From JAWPMT01 sp965267435 (GTDB lineage Bacteria > Bacteroidota > Bacteroidia > Cytophagales > Cyclobacteriaceae), in the NCBI GenBank assembly GCA_965267435.1, contig OZ253960.1, forward strand, positions 4,154,001 through 4,218,000: DNA of 64,000 bases, read 5' to 3'. Both the position numbers and the translations under genes were made by a program. Position 1 is the first letter of the stretch. Each line of letters opens with the position of its first letter. This document shows, piece after piece, positions 34,362 to 43,847 of the stretch. The notes beneath the pieces were generated by a model, which had not been told where the DNA came from, did not search any database, and saw only the letters and a list, made by a program, of their open reading frames with translations.

Positions 34362-35439
34362 TAGCACCTACACAAAGATCATTCGGATATTAGGTGGGAC
34401 CGTAGCCGGCCTCGCCTTGGTCAGCCTCTGCTATCGCCTGTTTGACATTCTCGAAGCTACCATAGGCTGGGTATTCCCCTATTGGGATAGTTCGTTTCGG
34501 ATTATGCTCTCCATTGGGGGGCTCGGTTTTGTTTTGGCAGTGCTCTCCCTCATTCGATGGAATGATCAATCCTGGAAAATTGACGTTGGCATCCAATTCT
34601 TTGTGCGGTTGTGGGTCGCACTCAGCCTTATCAACGCTGGCGTCAGTAAGCTGCTCGACACGCAGTTCAATCTACCCGAATATGTAAAGGACACGCCCAT
34701 CATTGACCTACAGGGATTTCACCTTACGTGGTATTACTTCGGCTACTCCCAAGGATTTCAAAATGTGGTCGGTCTCTCACAAATCCTGGGATCACTGCTG
34801 CTGCTGTCAAGAAAAACGAGGTTGTTAGGCGCTGTTGTCCTCTTCCCTGTTGTCTTGAATATCCTGATGGTCAATATTTTCTTCCAGATCAATCCTTACG
34901 CGCTCATCGAGATCAGCCTGTTAAGCCTCGGTGTCATTTACCTTTTGCTGATTGACTTTGACAAACTTTGGAAGACCTTCCTGGCAATCCCCAATCAGGG
35001 GCCAAGACTTTTCAAGCGCCAGAACCTCCTGAGGAATGTCGCAGTGGTTCTTGTCATTGCGGCAGGTGTATTTCTTCGGTTTCTCATCGGCGACGGGGAC
35101 GAAAACAAGACTTTTCTTCGCGGTGTGTGGGTGGTTGACAAAATGGAAGTCTCCAACGACTCAACCTTCTACGTGCAGTCCTTCGACAAGCACCTCTCGA
35201 AGCTATATTTCGAATATTATACAGATCAGCAGGTCATCATGGAATTCGATGATCCAAAGTTGCGCAGGTTTATCGGAAGTCGACTCGACACAGTGAACCG
35301 GACGCTTACTTTCGAAATAGATGGAGCACCGATGCCTCTCTTTTACGACAAGACGGATTCTCTAGTATATCTCGAAGGCATCTACAAGGGCGACTCTGTC
35401 TCTATGTCCATCCGAAGAATCCGTGAATCGACCAAATAG
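34291..35439 (+). CDS. DoxX-like membrane protein
   Basis: Integral membrane protein of roughly 380 aa. It has about seven hydrophobic helices (for example IIRILGGTVAGLALVSLCYRL, FFVRLWVALSLINAGVSKLLD and LLGAVVLFPVVLNILMVNIFF) and a C-terminal ~110-residue soluble domain rich in beta strands (RGVWVVDKMEVSND onward). The helical part resembles DoxX/methylamine-utilisation-type membrane proteins; function is unknown. The start is unclear. No ATG lies after the esterase stop, and in-frame options are GTG 34291, GTG 34303 or ATG 34216, all inside the esterase gene. I list GTG 34291, giving a 71-bp overlap. Confidence 0.6.
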   Translation: MSKTVTSKWRKKCGNSLNSIIDSSSTYTKIIRILGGTVAGLALVSLCYRLFDILEATIGWVFPYWDSSFRIMLSIGGLGFVLAVLSLIRWNDQSWKIDVGIQFFVRLWVALSLINAGVSKLLDTQFNLPEYVKDTPIIDLQGFHLTWYYFGYSQGFQNVVGLSQILGSLLLLSRKTRLLGAVVLFPVVLNILMVNIFFQINPYALIEISLLSLGVIYLLLIDFDKLWKTFLAIPNQGPRLFKRQNLLRNVAVVLVIAAGVFLRFLIGDGDENKTFLRGVWVVDKMEVSNDSTFYVQSFDKHLSKLYFEYYTDQQVIMEFDDPKLRRFIGSRLDTVNRTLTFEIDGAPMPLFYDKTDSLVYLEGIYKGDSVSMSIRRIRESTK

Positions 35440-35475
35440 ACAACCGACACATTCTTCACATCACAATTGCTTGAA

Positions 35476-36267
35476 ATGGTGAAACTATTAGGAATCCCCT
35501 TCGACGCCAACTCGTCGTTTCTTCGAGGGCCGGCACATGCTCCGGCCCGAATTCGCCTGATGGACGCAGAGGGATCTGCCAACCGATTTTCAGAATCTGG
35601 GCTAAACATCGCACTTGGAGACACCTATGAAGACCTTGGCGACCTTGCGTTTGCCAATGAAAATGCACAGGATGCATTCCAGCATATCAAGGAGTCGGCG
35701 GCTTCAGCAATTTCGGACAGAGCGAGGTTATTATCCATTGGTGGTGATCACTCTGTCAGCTACCCCTTGATCAGCGCCGTGGCTGAGCGATTCCCAGGTC
35801 TCCACATTTTGCATTTCGATGCGCATGCAGATCTCTACGAAGACTTCGATAGCAACCCCTACTCACATGCCTCTCCCTTCGCCCGCATCATGGAGTCTTG
35901 CGACATCGGGTCGCTGACACAGGTAGGCCTTCGCACGCTCAATACCCATCAGCGAGAACAAATCGCCAGGTATAGCATACAAACCATCGAAATGAATGAG
36001 TTGAGCTTTGACTTCCTGCAGGGCTTGTCGGACCCACTGTATATCTCTTTAGACCTTGATGTGCTGGATCCGGCTTTTGCCCCAGGGGTATCTCACCACG
36101 AACCCGGCGGGTTGAGCACTCGTCAGTTGCTGGATATGTTGCACCAAGTAGAGGGTCGTGTTGTGGCAGCGGATATTGTAGAATACAACCCAATGAGAGA
36201 CCTCAACAACGCGACCGCTATGGTCGCCTACAAGCTCATGAAGGAGTTGATCGGGAAGATGTTGTAG
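35476..36267 (+). CDS. Agmatinase/arginase-family ureohydrolase
   Basis: Cytoplasmic Mn2+ enzyme of 263 aa with the ureohydrolase fold. Metal-ligand motifs are intact: GGDHS, FDAHADLY and SLDLDVLDPAFAPG. The family hydrolyses guanidino compounds (agmatine, arginine, formiminoglutamate, guanidinobutyrate). The exact substrate cannot be read from sequence; the N-terminus (LGIPFDANSSFLRGPAHAPARIR) fits the agmatinase side. Start ATG 35476 (MVKLLGIP) was chosen over a TTG three codons upstream. It lies 36 bp after the DoxX-like gene, so co-transcription is possible. There are no other polyamine genes in the window. Confidence 0.85.
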   Translation: MVKLLGIPFDANSSFLRGPAHAPARIRLMDAEGSANRFSESGLNIALGDTYEDLGDLAFANENAQDAFQHIKESAASAISDRARLLSIGGDHSVSYPLISAVAERFPGLHILHFDAHADLYEDFDSNPYSHASPFARIMESCDIGSLTQVGLRTLNTHQREQIARYSIQTIEMNELSFDFLQGLSDPLYISLDLDVLDPAFAPGVSHHEPGGLSTRQLLDMLHQVEGRVVAADIVEYNPMRDLNNATAMVAYKLMKELIGKML

Positions 36268-36353
36268 TCGGTCCCCAACATGCAAATGAGGTTCACCTGC
36301 TGCATTTGTCCGCATCAATGAGAATTCACAATTTCTCCATAGACTTGCGGTCT

Positions 36354-37913
36354 ATGAAAAAACTGTTGCTCTCTTCCATTGTCATCGCCGTTATCTCCAG
36401 TTGCTCCGCTCCCTCCGGGGACTCCGAAAAGCTGCCACGCATCGCCATCGCCGGTCTTGCCATTGAGTCAAGTACCTTCTCACCCGCGCAATCCACACGA
36501 GATGCTTTCCATGCCAGGATCGGGGACGACGTCTATGGGTACTTCCGCTTCTTTCATGAAGACTCCGTACTGAGGACAAAGGCAGAGTGGATCCCTACTG
36601 TCAAGGGGCACGCATTACCCGGAGGCATCGTAACAAGTGAGGCCTATGAATCCCTGATGGACGAAACGCTCGAAATGCTGGAGGCCGGGAAACCCTACGA
36701 TGGCTTGTTTTTCGATATTCATGGTGCGATGAGCGTGGTCGGACTCGACGACCCTGAGGGTGATATGATCCAGCGAATTCGAGAGGTGATTGGCGACGAT
36801 GTATTGGTATCTACCTGCATGGACCTTCATGGCAACGTGTCTGAGCGACTGGCTGCAGAGAGTGACCTCATCACCTGCTATCGTATGGCTCCGCATGAAG
36901 ACGCCATGGAATCCAAAAGGCGGGCTGTGACCAACCTATTGGAACGACTGGAGAGCGGCGCCGGGCGACCAGCCTACAAAGCGTGGGTACCTGTGCCCAT
37001 ACTGCTCCCCGGCGAGAAGACGAGCACACGCGTAGAGCCTGGCAAGAGTCTCTATGCCGAAGTGGGGCCCATCGCCGATCAGGACGGCGTCGTCGATGCT
37101 GCTATCTGGGTCGGCTATGCCTGGGCAGACGAACCTCGCAATCATGCGGTGGTAATGGTTGTCGGTGATGACGAGCAGCAGGTGAAATCAGGTGCCGAAG
37201 AGTTGGCCCAGTCCATGTGGGATGTCAGGCAAGAATTTGAGTTTGTAGCTCCCACGACCACACTCGAAGATGCCCTGGCGCAAGCGCTGGCCAGTGAAAA
37301 GAAGCCCTTCATCATCAGCGACATGGGAGACAATCCCACCGCCGGTGGTGCCGGCGACGTCACCTGGACACTGCAACAGCTACTGGCACGGCCGGAGTTC
37401 CAATCTGCCGACGGGCCCAATCTCATTTACGCCTCCATCCCCGGCCCGGAGCTCGTTGAAAAGGCCTTGGAAGTGGGCGTCGGAGGGTCGATAAAGGAAC
37501 TGGCAGGAGCCGCCGTCGACAATCGATATGCACCCCCACTGGAGCTGGAAGGTGAGGTGCGGGCTATTTTCGAGGGTGACCGTGACGCTGAAGTCGAAGT
37601 AGTCGTCCGCGTAGGTAGCATCGATGTGATCGTCACCAAAAAGCGGAAACCTTACCATCAGGAAGAAGACTTCACCAACCTGAACTTGAATCCGAGGGAA
37701 GCAGACATTGTTGTGGTCAAAATTGGCTACCTCGTTCCAGAGCTGTACAATATGCGAGGAGACTGGGTAATGGCACTGACGCCGGGTGGAGTAGATCAGG
37801 ACCTGCAGCGACTGGGCTACGAACGCATCAAGCGCCCTATGTTCCCTCTCGATGCCGATATGGAAGACCCAGACCTGAGCGCCCGAATGATCCGAATGTC
37901 CAATGAACAGTAG
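36354..37913 (+). CDS. M81 family metallopeptidase (MlrC-like) lipoprotein
   Basis: Protein of 519 aa related to microcystinase MlrC. A signal peptide with lipobox (LLLSSIVIAVISSC) is followed by the M81 N-terminal domain with IAGLAIESSTFSP. Metal-binding motifs include FDIHGAM, CMDLHGNVSE and YRMAPHEDAME, and the C-terminal domain has ISDMGDNPTAGGAGDVTW. Most M81 proteins are cytoplasmic without lipid anchors, so the lipoprotein signal is notable but common in Bacteroidota. The natural substrate is unknown; small peptides or cyclic amides are plausible. Alternative ATG 36318 would lengthen the N-terminus ahead of the signal peptide and is less likely. Confidence 0.88.
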   Translation: MKKLLLSSIVIAVISSCSAPSGDSEKLPRIAIAGLAIESSTFSPAQSTRDAFHARIGDDVYGYFRFFHEDSVLRTKAEWIPTVKGHALPGGIVTSEAYESLMDETLEMLEAGKPYDGLFFDIHGAMSVVGLDDPEGDMIQRIREVIGDDVLVSTCMDLHGNVSERLAAESDLITCYRMAPHEDAMESKRRAVTNLLERLESGAGRPAYKAWVPVPILLPGEKTSTRVEPGKSLYAEVGPIADQDGVVDAAIWVGYAWADEPRNHAVVMVVGDDEQQVKSGAEELAQSMWDVRQEFEFVAPTTTLEDALAQALASEKKPFIISDMGDNPTAGGAGDVTWTLQQLLARPEFQSADGPNLIYASIPGPELVEKALEVGVGGSIKELAGAAVDNRYAPPLELEGEVRAIFEGDRDAEVEVVVRVGSIDVIVTKKRKPYHQEEDFTNLNLNPREADIVVVKIGYLVPELYNMRGDWVMALTPGGVDQDLQRLGYERIKRPMFPLDADMEDPDLSARMIRMSNEQ

Positions 37914-38121
37914 ATACGGCTACACCAACCCGCCAACCTCGATGTAGCGAGGGCTTCGGCTATTCCTGGTACAACCATATCCAAGCCAAAAGCTGTTGCT
38001 GCGGCAACCGGCTGATCCAGATCTTTCACTTTGATGACTATCTATTCATAAGTTATCATATTGATATTAAAACCGTTATAAATAATATTTGTATATTTAT
38101 ACTGAATAATTACTAGCAGCC

Positions 38122-38595
38122 ATGCAAAAGACAAAAATTCTTCTTGGAGGGGGTAACGGCGCAGGTGCCCGCATTTTCGGCACGCTGTTTCTTCTCATCG
38201 GTGGCGGTATCGTCGCTGCCAATCAGCTGGGAATGATACCCCCAGGGATAATCCCTGAAGGCTTAATTCCTGAAAACATGGGTTATCTCGTGGATGTGGC
38301 CGGTGGGATCATCGCAGTCCTGGGGATCATCCTATTCGCCAGTGCCAAAGGCAAGTCCAGTGTCAATCTGGACAATGAGCGACTAATGATGAAGACTGGC
38401 TCCAAAAAGGGCGGCGCTGACCTCGCCTGGAATGAAATCAAGAGCGTAGTCTTCAAGAGCTACCTCATCGTCCTGGATACAGCGAATGGGACGATCAAAC
38501 TCCCCTACAGCGCAACCCCCGAGGTATCCAAATCAGTAAAGCGCGCAATCAAAGCATTTGCTGAGAAGAAAGGCATTCCCGTGTACGCGGGTTAA
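38122..38595 (+). CDS. Small membrane protein of unknown function
   Basis: Protein of 157 aa. Two hydrophobic segments (ARIFGTLFLLIGGGIVAANQL and YLVDVAGGIIAVLGIILFAS) are joined by a Pro-rich loop (MIPPGIIPEGLIPEN). A short cytoplasmic domain follows that looks like a PH-like barrel (NLDNERLMMKTGSKKGGADLAWNEIKSVVF then a helix SVKRAIKAFAEKKG). I do not recognise the family. It is preceded by a short AT-rich stretch (38040-38120), unlike its surroundings, and followed by a strong terminator, so it is probably a single-gene transcript. Confidence 0.7.
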   Translation: MQKTKILLGGGNGAGARIFGTLFLLIGGGIVAANQLGMIPPGIIPEGLIPENMGYLVDVAGGIIAVLGIILFASAKGKSSVNLDNERLMMKTGSKKGGADLAWNEIKSVVFKSYLIVLDTANGTIKLPYSATPEVSKSVKRAIKAFAEKKGIPVYAG

Positions 38596-38619
38596 AACTA
38601 GGAGGCACTGAGCTTGTGA

Positions 38620-38662
38620 GTCCCGTTTCATTCGCCAAGGCGTGGAACGGGACTTTTTTTTT
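38620..38662 (+). terminator. Rho-independent terminator
   Basis: GTCCCGTTT pairs with GAACGGGAC (one T-G wobble), followed by nine T residues, 25 bp after the stop of the gene ending at 38595. Confidence 0.85.
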
Positions 38663-38780
38663 CGAATGCACCCAAGCGTGTTGCCCTCCCGGATCTTCCT
38701 CGAGGTTGCACAAGTCTAGCGAATGAGGCCAGCGTTCGCCCTGAAGTGAGAGGAATTTCTGCGCGCAAGCCTGTGAGGTC

Positions 38781-39452
38781 TCAACCCCTCCTACCTGACT
38801 TACTACGGCCTCTTTTCCATTTCTTGCCCTTGATCGAGGGGGTTCCCTTCTTCTGTTGTCCACTGCTGTAGATATAATAGCCAACCGATAAGGACGGACC
38901 TGACAACTTCTCTCCGGATGTGGGAAAATCACTGATCCCCGCGGCATATCGAAGGTTGAAATCCAGACCGAGCGGCAGCTCATAACCTACTCCAAAAAAT
39001 GCCCCGGCATCCATGGAGCTGGTGGTCAGGGAAATATCGTTGCGCACGGTGCCCCGGGACTCAATCGTCGTCTCTGACTCTGCCGTGATCAGTATGCCCA
39101 GCTGCCCGCCCAACTGCAGGCTGAGACCACCGTAGACATAATACTTAAAAGCAATAGGAAGCACCACGCGAGAATAGTAGTATTCAGTTTCCAGACCATT
39201 CACTGTCCCACTGAACTGGGTATAGTCAAACAACGCCTCCCCAGTAACAGCCAGGGGACCTGATCGGTACTCTCCAAAGCCACCCCCAAAGAATCCCAGA
39301 CCATCCAGTCCGTCCTTGTTGGAGAAGTCAAAATTCTGTGTGCTCGGATAGGAAGCCCCGGCTTTCACCCCAAAGCGAAGCACCTGGGCTTGCACCGTCC
39401 CGACAACGGTGAACACCAGCAAGACAGCGGCAAAAAAGGTTTTGTTTGTCAT
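38781..39452 (-). CDS. Outer-membrane beta-barrel protein (porin-like)
   Basis: Secreted protein of 223 aa: signal peptide (MTNKTFFAAVLLVFTVVGTVQAQ), then alternating amphipathic strands typical of the Bacteroidota small-barrel family (VLRFGVKAGASYPS; GPLAVTGEALFDYTQF; YYSRVVLPIAFKYYVYGGLSLQLGGQLG; GYELPLGLDFNLRYAAG). It probably forms an 8-stranded barrel. The C-terminus is unusual: after the last strand (GYYIYSS) there is a strongly basic ~24-residue tail (GQQKKGTPSIKGKKWKRGR) rather than the usual terminal aromatic residue. This suggests either a periplasmic tail or a recently altered 3' end. Confidence 0.78.
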   Translation of the reverse strand: MTNKTFFAAVLLVFTVVGTVQAQVLRFGVKAGASYPSTQNFDFSNKDGLDGLGFFGGGFGEYRSGPLAVTGEALFDYTQFSGTVNGLETEYYYSRVVLPIAFKYYVYGGLSLQLGGQLGILITAESETTIESRGTVRNDISLTTSSMDAGAFFGVGYELPLGLDFNLRYAAGISDFPTSGEKLSGPSLSVGYYIYSSGQQKKGTPSIKGKKWKRGRSKSGRRG

Positions 39453-39517
39453 AACTTCCTAGGTCTCTGTGGGATGAAGATACGCATTTCTGACAAACGG
39501 CCGATCGCCCTCATCTA

Positions 39518-42500
39518 TCACTCATACCTTAGCGACTTGCTCGGGTTTCTCAGTATAGTGCGGAGTACGGCAACAGAAACAGTGAGTATAGCTACAACCA
39601 GCAAAATCAATGTGCTGCCTGCATAGGGTACCCAATCGAGCGAGGTCCGGTACGCAAAAATATTGAGCCACTGATCCATAGCATAATGTGACAGCGGGAG
39701 TCCCAACGCCAACGACAAGCCGATGATCACCAGGAACGGCCGTAGCTCCATCCACCAGATATCGGTGGAGGTGGCCCCTATGACCTTGCGTATGCCGATC
39801 TCTTTGGTCCTCTGTGTGATCACCAAAAATGCCATCCCCAGTAGTCCAAGAGCTGCCATGATGATCGCCAGGAACGTAAAGATCCTGAAGATAGCGAGGG
39901 CTCGCTGCTCAGCCTGATACTGGTCGTCGATCACGCGATCCAGAAAGTAGTAGTCCATGTCAAACTGCTGATCAAAGGAGGCGTGTACTTGTGACAGACC
40001 CTGGACCACTTCGGATACATTGGCCCCGGCAGCAACCTTGATGAGGAGGTAGTTCATATCCTGAGCATTGATCTGCATGATCAGCGGCTGAATGGCCTTG
40101 TGCAGGGACTTGTAGTGGAAGTCCTCAATGACGCCGACGATCTTCCCTTCGAAGCCTGGACCTTCTGTAACCCATCGGATGGGTGTATCAAAAGGTCGCT
40201 CCAGCTGAAGCTGTGCAACGGCCGCTTCATTGACGACAAAGCTCACACCTGAGGAGTCTACGCCCATGGACTGATCCAGCCAGCGCCCACCCTCAAGCTC
40301 CAAACCCATAAGCTCCAGTGTGCCAAAATCCAGCTTGACCTCCGCGAAGGACACGACGTGGTCAGGATTGTTGACAGCAAAGACCGGATTTTGGTTAAAC
40401 TGGGTACCTGGCAGGTTAGATATACCTGCGGCTCCAAGCACACCAGGGATCTTCATAACCTCGGCCTTCATAGCCGGAAGGCGCTGCATTTCGGACCGAT
40501 CGTGTAGCTCCATCACCATCAGCTCGTCCGTTTCGAATCCGAGGTCTTTGTCCTCAATATATCTTACCTGCTGCAGGATGACGGTACTGCCGAAAATCAT
40601 GATCGTGGAGACCATGAACTGCACGAGGATCAGCGCTTTCCTCATACCGCCGGCCCTGGCCCTCGGGTTGCTTTTGCCCTTGAGTATCTCCACCGGCTCA
40701 ATGTTGACGACCGCCAACGAAGGATAAATACCCGTGATGATCCCTATGAGGAGTGCAACCGCGACACTACTGAGCAAGATGGTAGGATGTAGCAACACGC
40801 TGGTATCTACGGGCAATCCCGCGAGGTGCACAAATTGATTGAAAAGTAGCAGGGCACAAAAGAAGGCCACGACCAGCGCCAGTAGCGTGGTGATCACCGA
40901 CTCCAAAAGAAACTGCAAGGAGACGGTCATCTTATGAGCCCCCAGGCTTCGTCGGATACCCACTTCTTTGCTTCGTTCGAACGCCCTTGCGGTCGATAGA
41001 TTGACAAAATTGATGGCTACGATCACAACCAGGAAGAGCAGTGAAGCCGCCAGGATTCGCACGAAAGTAATGCTGCCATTGGCTTCCAGTTCCCATCTGA
41101 CATCGGAGTGCAAATGAATATCTGTAATAGGCTGCAACTCCAGGTAGTGATGCCTTGCACGTAGACTGGCCAGATCGTCCTCCGACAGATCCACATATCC
41201 TGTAACCCACTCGATCATGGCGGACTCTAAACTCGACGCGTCAGTTCCGGGGCGTAGTTTTATGTAGTTGAAGTGGCCAAAATCCGCCCATGTCCACCAC
41301 TCCAGGTCGGGCTGCGCGGACTTACGGGAGACATATGAAATCAATACTTGAGGGTGGAAGTGACTACCGGCTGGAGCATCCTCCATCACGCCCGAAACCA
41401 TTCCTGAAAATCCATACTCGACGAATTCGATGATCTTGCCGAGGGGACTTTCGTCATCAAAGTACTTCCTGGCCAACGTCTCACTGATCACGACATCACC
41501 CACATCATCAAGGGCCGTATTGGGATCGCCGACCAGGAGCTCGAAGTCAAAAACATCAAAGAAGGTAGAATCTGCCGAGAAGCAATCCGGCTCCCGGAAC
41601 ATCCGATTATTGAGTGGGTTCCGAACGTAGATAGACTGGAGGGTCAGGCCGGGCCCATAGACGGGGCTGAAGCTGACCGCGCTCTCCACCTCCGGGAAGT
41701 CCCGCACCAAGGCTTGCGCGGCGGGATGAGGTGTGCGCGTCTGGGGATTGTCAGACTGCCAAATGATTCTGTAAATGTCTTCAGAGCGCTCGTGGAAAGT
41801 ATCATAGGACAACTCGTGCTGCAGGTACACGAGAATGAAAATAGCGCTGCAGAGACCGGTGACGAGACCTACAAGATTGATACCACTAAAGAGCTTATTT
41901 CGAAGCTGTGTGCGAAAGTAGACTTTGAAGAAATTTGAAAACATGACACTTGAGTTTTGAATCCACTCGAAGGTATCGAGTAGCCGCAAGGAGTCACGTT
42001 CGACCCCGTCCGTCGGACGTTCGACTTTATAGGGTCGAACGTGCTGTGCCCGGTACTCTGAGGGTGTCCGCCCTGTCTGTTTCTTGAAGGTCGTATTGAA
42101 GGATGATTTGGAGGCATAGCCCACGCGGTTGCCTATCTCCTCTATTTTCAGGTGGTCGTAGCTCTTGTTGGCAAGCAGGGACTTGGCCCTTCTCATCCGC
42201 ACCTGCGCCTGGATCTCAAAGAAGGTCCTGCCCTTGGTCTCATTAAGCAGCTGACTAACATTGTGGGTGCTGGTATGCAGCTCTTTGGAGAGTCCCTGGA
42301 GGGAGCTGTCTGGTCGGAGGAAGTACTCGCCCTCGTCGATAAGGGCATCCAGCCTGGACGCAAGGCGGGCCTTTTCCTTGGCATCAAGTGTCGACTTGCT
42401 GTACTTCGGCGCTGGCTCAAATCCGGAGAAAGTCACCTCTTTGGAAAAGTGCCACGTGCTGAACAAAAGCCAGAGGGTGGAGAAGATGGGATTGAAAAAT

Positions 42501-42982
42501 CCTTCCGGGAGCAACAGGCTAATGGTGAAGCCAACAACAAGATGGCCTGCGGCCAAATTGATCCAAAGGATCCGGGCGCCGCTTCTCCCAAACGCAGCGA
42601 TACCACGAAGTCGGTACTGCCGACGAATAATCGCGATCAAGGTCAATACTCCCCATCCGAAAGCGGCCATTATCGCATACTGCCCCGTCATCTGCCAGAA
42701 GACAGCCAACAGCACCAAGAGCAAAATCGGTAGGTTGACAGAAGCGAGTTGTTTGGGTGTAAAGGATAGCCTGAAAAACCGCAAGAGATACCATTGGAAG
42801 GCGATGACTGCAAGTATCCACGCGCTCGTGGGCAATGTGCCAACCCACAAGTCGCCCATAGGCAAGAGAGGGGCGGTGATACAGATCCAGTAGAGAGCGA
42901 GTGGCCAGTGCCGCATTCGCAGGCTCTTCAAGACCAGCGCCAGCGCCAGCCCAACCGATGCTCCCAAAAAAATATTTTGCAT
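39518..42982 (-). CDS. Fusion: 7-TM AraC-type regulator plus FtsX ABC permease
   Basis: One open frame of 1154 aa joins two proteins that are normally separate. Residues 1-185 hold about seven TM helices (from MQNIFLGASVGLALALVL). Residues 200-315 hold an AraC-type HTH pair, with LSKELHTSTHNVSQLLNETKG and IGNRVGYASKSSFNTTFKKQ then TPSEYR. A ~30-residue linker leads to residues 347-1154, a complete FtsX-type permease. This begins with MFSNFFKVYFRTQLRNKLF, has two MacB-like periplasmic cores, contains KEVGIRRSLGA and KEIGIRKVIGA, and ends SLRYE. No stop or frameshift separates the parts. An internal ATG at 41944 sits exactly where a stand-alone permease would start, so re-initiation could also give a separate permease. 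There is no ATPase gene nearby. Confidence 0.88.
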   Translation of the reverse strand: MQNIFLGASVGLALALVLKSLRMRHWPLALYWICITAPLLPMGDLWVGTLPTSAWILAVIAFQWYLLRFFRLSFTPKQLASVNLPILLLVLLAVFWQMTGQYAIMAAFGWGVLTLIAIIRRQYRLRGIAAFGRSGARILWINLAAGHLVVGFTISLLLPEGFFNPIFSTLWLLFSTWHFSKEVTFSGFEPAPKYSKSTLDAKEKARLASRLDALIDEGEYFLRPDSSLQGLSKELHTSTHNVSQLLNETKGRTFFEIQAQVRMRRAKSLLANKSYDHLKIEEIGNRVGYASKSSFNTTFKKQTGRTPSEYRAQHVRPYKVERPTDGVERDSLRLLDTFEWIQNSSVMFSNFFKVYFRTQLRNKLFSGINLVGLVTGLCSAIFILVYLQHELSYDTFHERSEDIYRIIWQSDNPQTRTPHPAAQALVRDFPEVESAVSFSPVYGPGLTLQSIYVRNPLNNRMFREPDCFSADSTFFDVFDFELLVGDPNTALDDVGDVVISETLARKYFDDESPLGKIIEFVEYGFSGMVSGVMEDAPAGSHFHPQVLISYVSRKSAQPDLEWWTWADFGHFNYIKLRPGTDASSLESAMIEWVTGYVDLSEDDLASLRARHHYLELQPITDIHLHSDVRWELEANGSITFVRILAASLLFLVVIVAINFVNLSTARAFERSKEVGIRRSLGAHKMTVSLQFLLESVITTLLALVVAFFCALLLFNQFVHLAGLPVDTSVLLHPTILLSSVAVALLIGIITGIYPSLAVVNIEPVEILKGKSNPRARAGGMRKALILVQFMVSTIMIFGSTVILQQVRYIEDKDLGFETDELMVMELHDRSEMQRLPAMKAEVMKIPGVLGAAGISNLPGTQFNQNPVFAVNNPDHVVSFAEVKLDFGTLELMGLELEGGRWLDQSMGVDSSGVSFVVNEAAVAQLQLERPFDTPIRWVTEGPGFEGKIVGVIEDFHYKSLHKAIQPLIMQINAQDMNYLLIKVAAGANVSEVVQGLSQVHASFDQQFDMDYYFLDRVIDDQYQAEQRALAIFRIFTFLAIIMAALGLLGMAFLVITQRTKEIGIRKVIGATSTDIWWMELRPFLVIIGLSLALGLPLSHYAMDQWLNIFAYRTSLDWVPYAGSTLILLVVAILTVSVAVLRTILRNPSKSLRYE

Positions 42983-43055
42983 AGATCGAGGATCTTTGCG
43001 ATTTTGCTATTGAGGTATCTAAGGTACTTCGATTTTTAGACAAGACGATCAACGC

Positions 43056-43697
43056 ATGTACAGACCAATGGGTATTGAAGCACAGTTTTCATCGGGCTAC
43101 GGACGTAGGGATCAGGGACCCAACCGAGAGTTGGCATCCTCTATCGCCGCTGGTCAAAACTACGACGCCGTATCAGAGATTTTCGGGTTGTTCGAAAAGA
43201 AAATGACGGCACGTCAACTCAATGATGCCGTACTGACGCTGGCAGCTGTAAGCAGCGAGGCGCCGGAGATGCTCCGCAATCATGTGGACGAATTGGCGGA
43301 CCTATTGAACTCCAAAGTCAACCGTCAGATCTTCGGCAGTATGATCGCTTTAGCCAATGTCTCCTACCTCGTTCCCGAGAAGTTGCAGCCCTACCTGTCC
43401 CTCATACTTGACGCTATGGACTCGGGAACAGTCGTCACCCGCGATCATGGCTTTACAATACTTACGCAGCTGTATAAAATCGACCGTTCCAATATGCTCC
43501 TCCCGCTCATTCTCGAACAACTGATGAAGGCACCACCCAACCAACTGGGGCAGTATACAGAGAAGTTTATTTCGGTGATGAAATACGAGCATCGAGAGGA
43601 GTTGGCACGCGTACTGGAGGATAGAATGGAGGAGCTGGAATCACCCAATCACCGGCAGAGATTGAGCAAAAACCTGAAAAAGATCACTGGTCAGTGA
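43056..43697 (+). CDS. Helical-repeat protein of unknown function
   Basis: Soluble protein of 213 aa without signal or TM helix. Leu-rich helix pairs run through the whole length (for example YDAVSEIFGLFEKKMTARQLNDAVLTLAAVS and EKLQPYLSLILDAMDSGTVVTRDHGFTILTQLY) and resemble a HEAT/ARM-type solenoid; this is a fold guess only. The gene is divergent from the AraC-FtsX fusion across 73 bp, so their promoters must be close or overlapping. No terminator is obvious downstream. Confidence 0.65.
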   Translation: MYRPMGIEAQFSSGYGRRDQGPNRELASSIAAGQNYDAVSEIFGLFEKKMTARQLNDAVLTLAAVSSEAPEMLRNHVDELADLLNSKVNRQIFGSMIALANVSYLVPEKLQPYLSLILDAMDSGTVVTRDHGFTILTQLYKIDRSNMLLPLILEQLMKAPPNQLGQYTEKFISVMKYEHREELARVLEDRMEELESPNHRQRLSKNLKKITGQ

Positions 43698-43764
43698 GGG
43701 CTTTTCATTAGTAGGATTATGTGAAAAACCGACGATTTGCTTACATTTAGGGACAAGACAACCA

Positions 43765-43799
43765 GATCGGAAATTTTTTAAGAAGGTAACCTTCCGATC
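43765..43799 (+). promoter_or_regulatory. Leader hairpin upstream of the DUF3857 pair
   Basis: GATCGGAA (43765-43772) can pair with TTCCGATC (43792-43799), with an inner AAGGT-A-ACCTT palindrome. It lies about 50 bp before ATG 43848 and would be in the 5' untranslated region if transcription starts near the TACATTTA sequence at about 43743. It has no T-tract. Confidence 0.3.
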
Positions 43800-43847
43800 G
43801 CCAAAACAACTAATACAAGACGACTAACCAAAACACAACAGATATTC

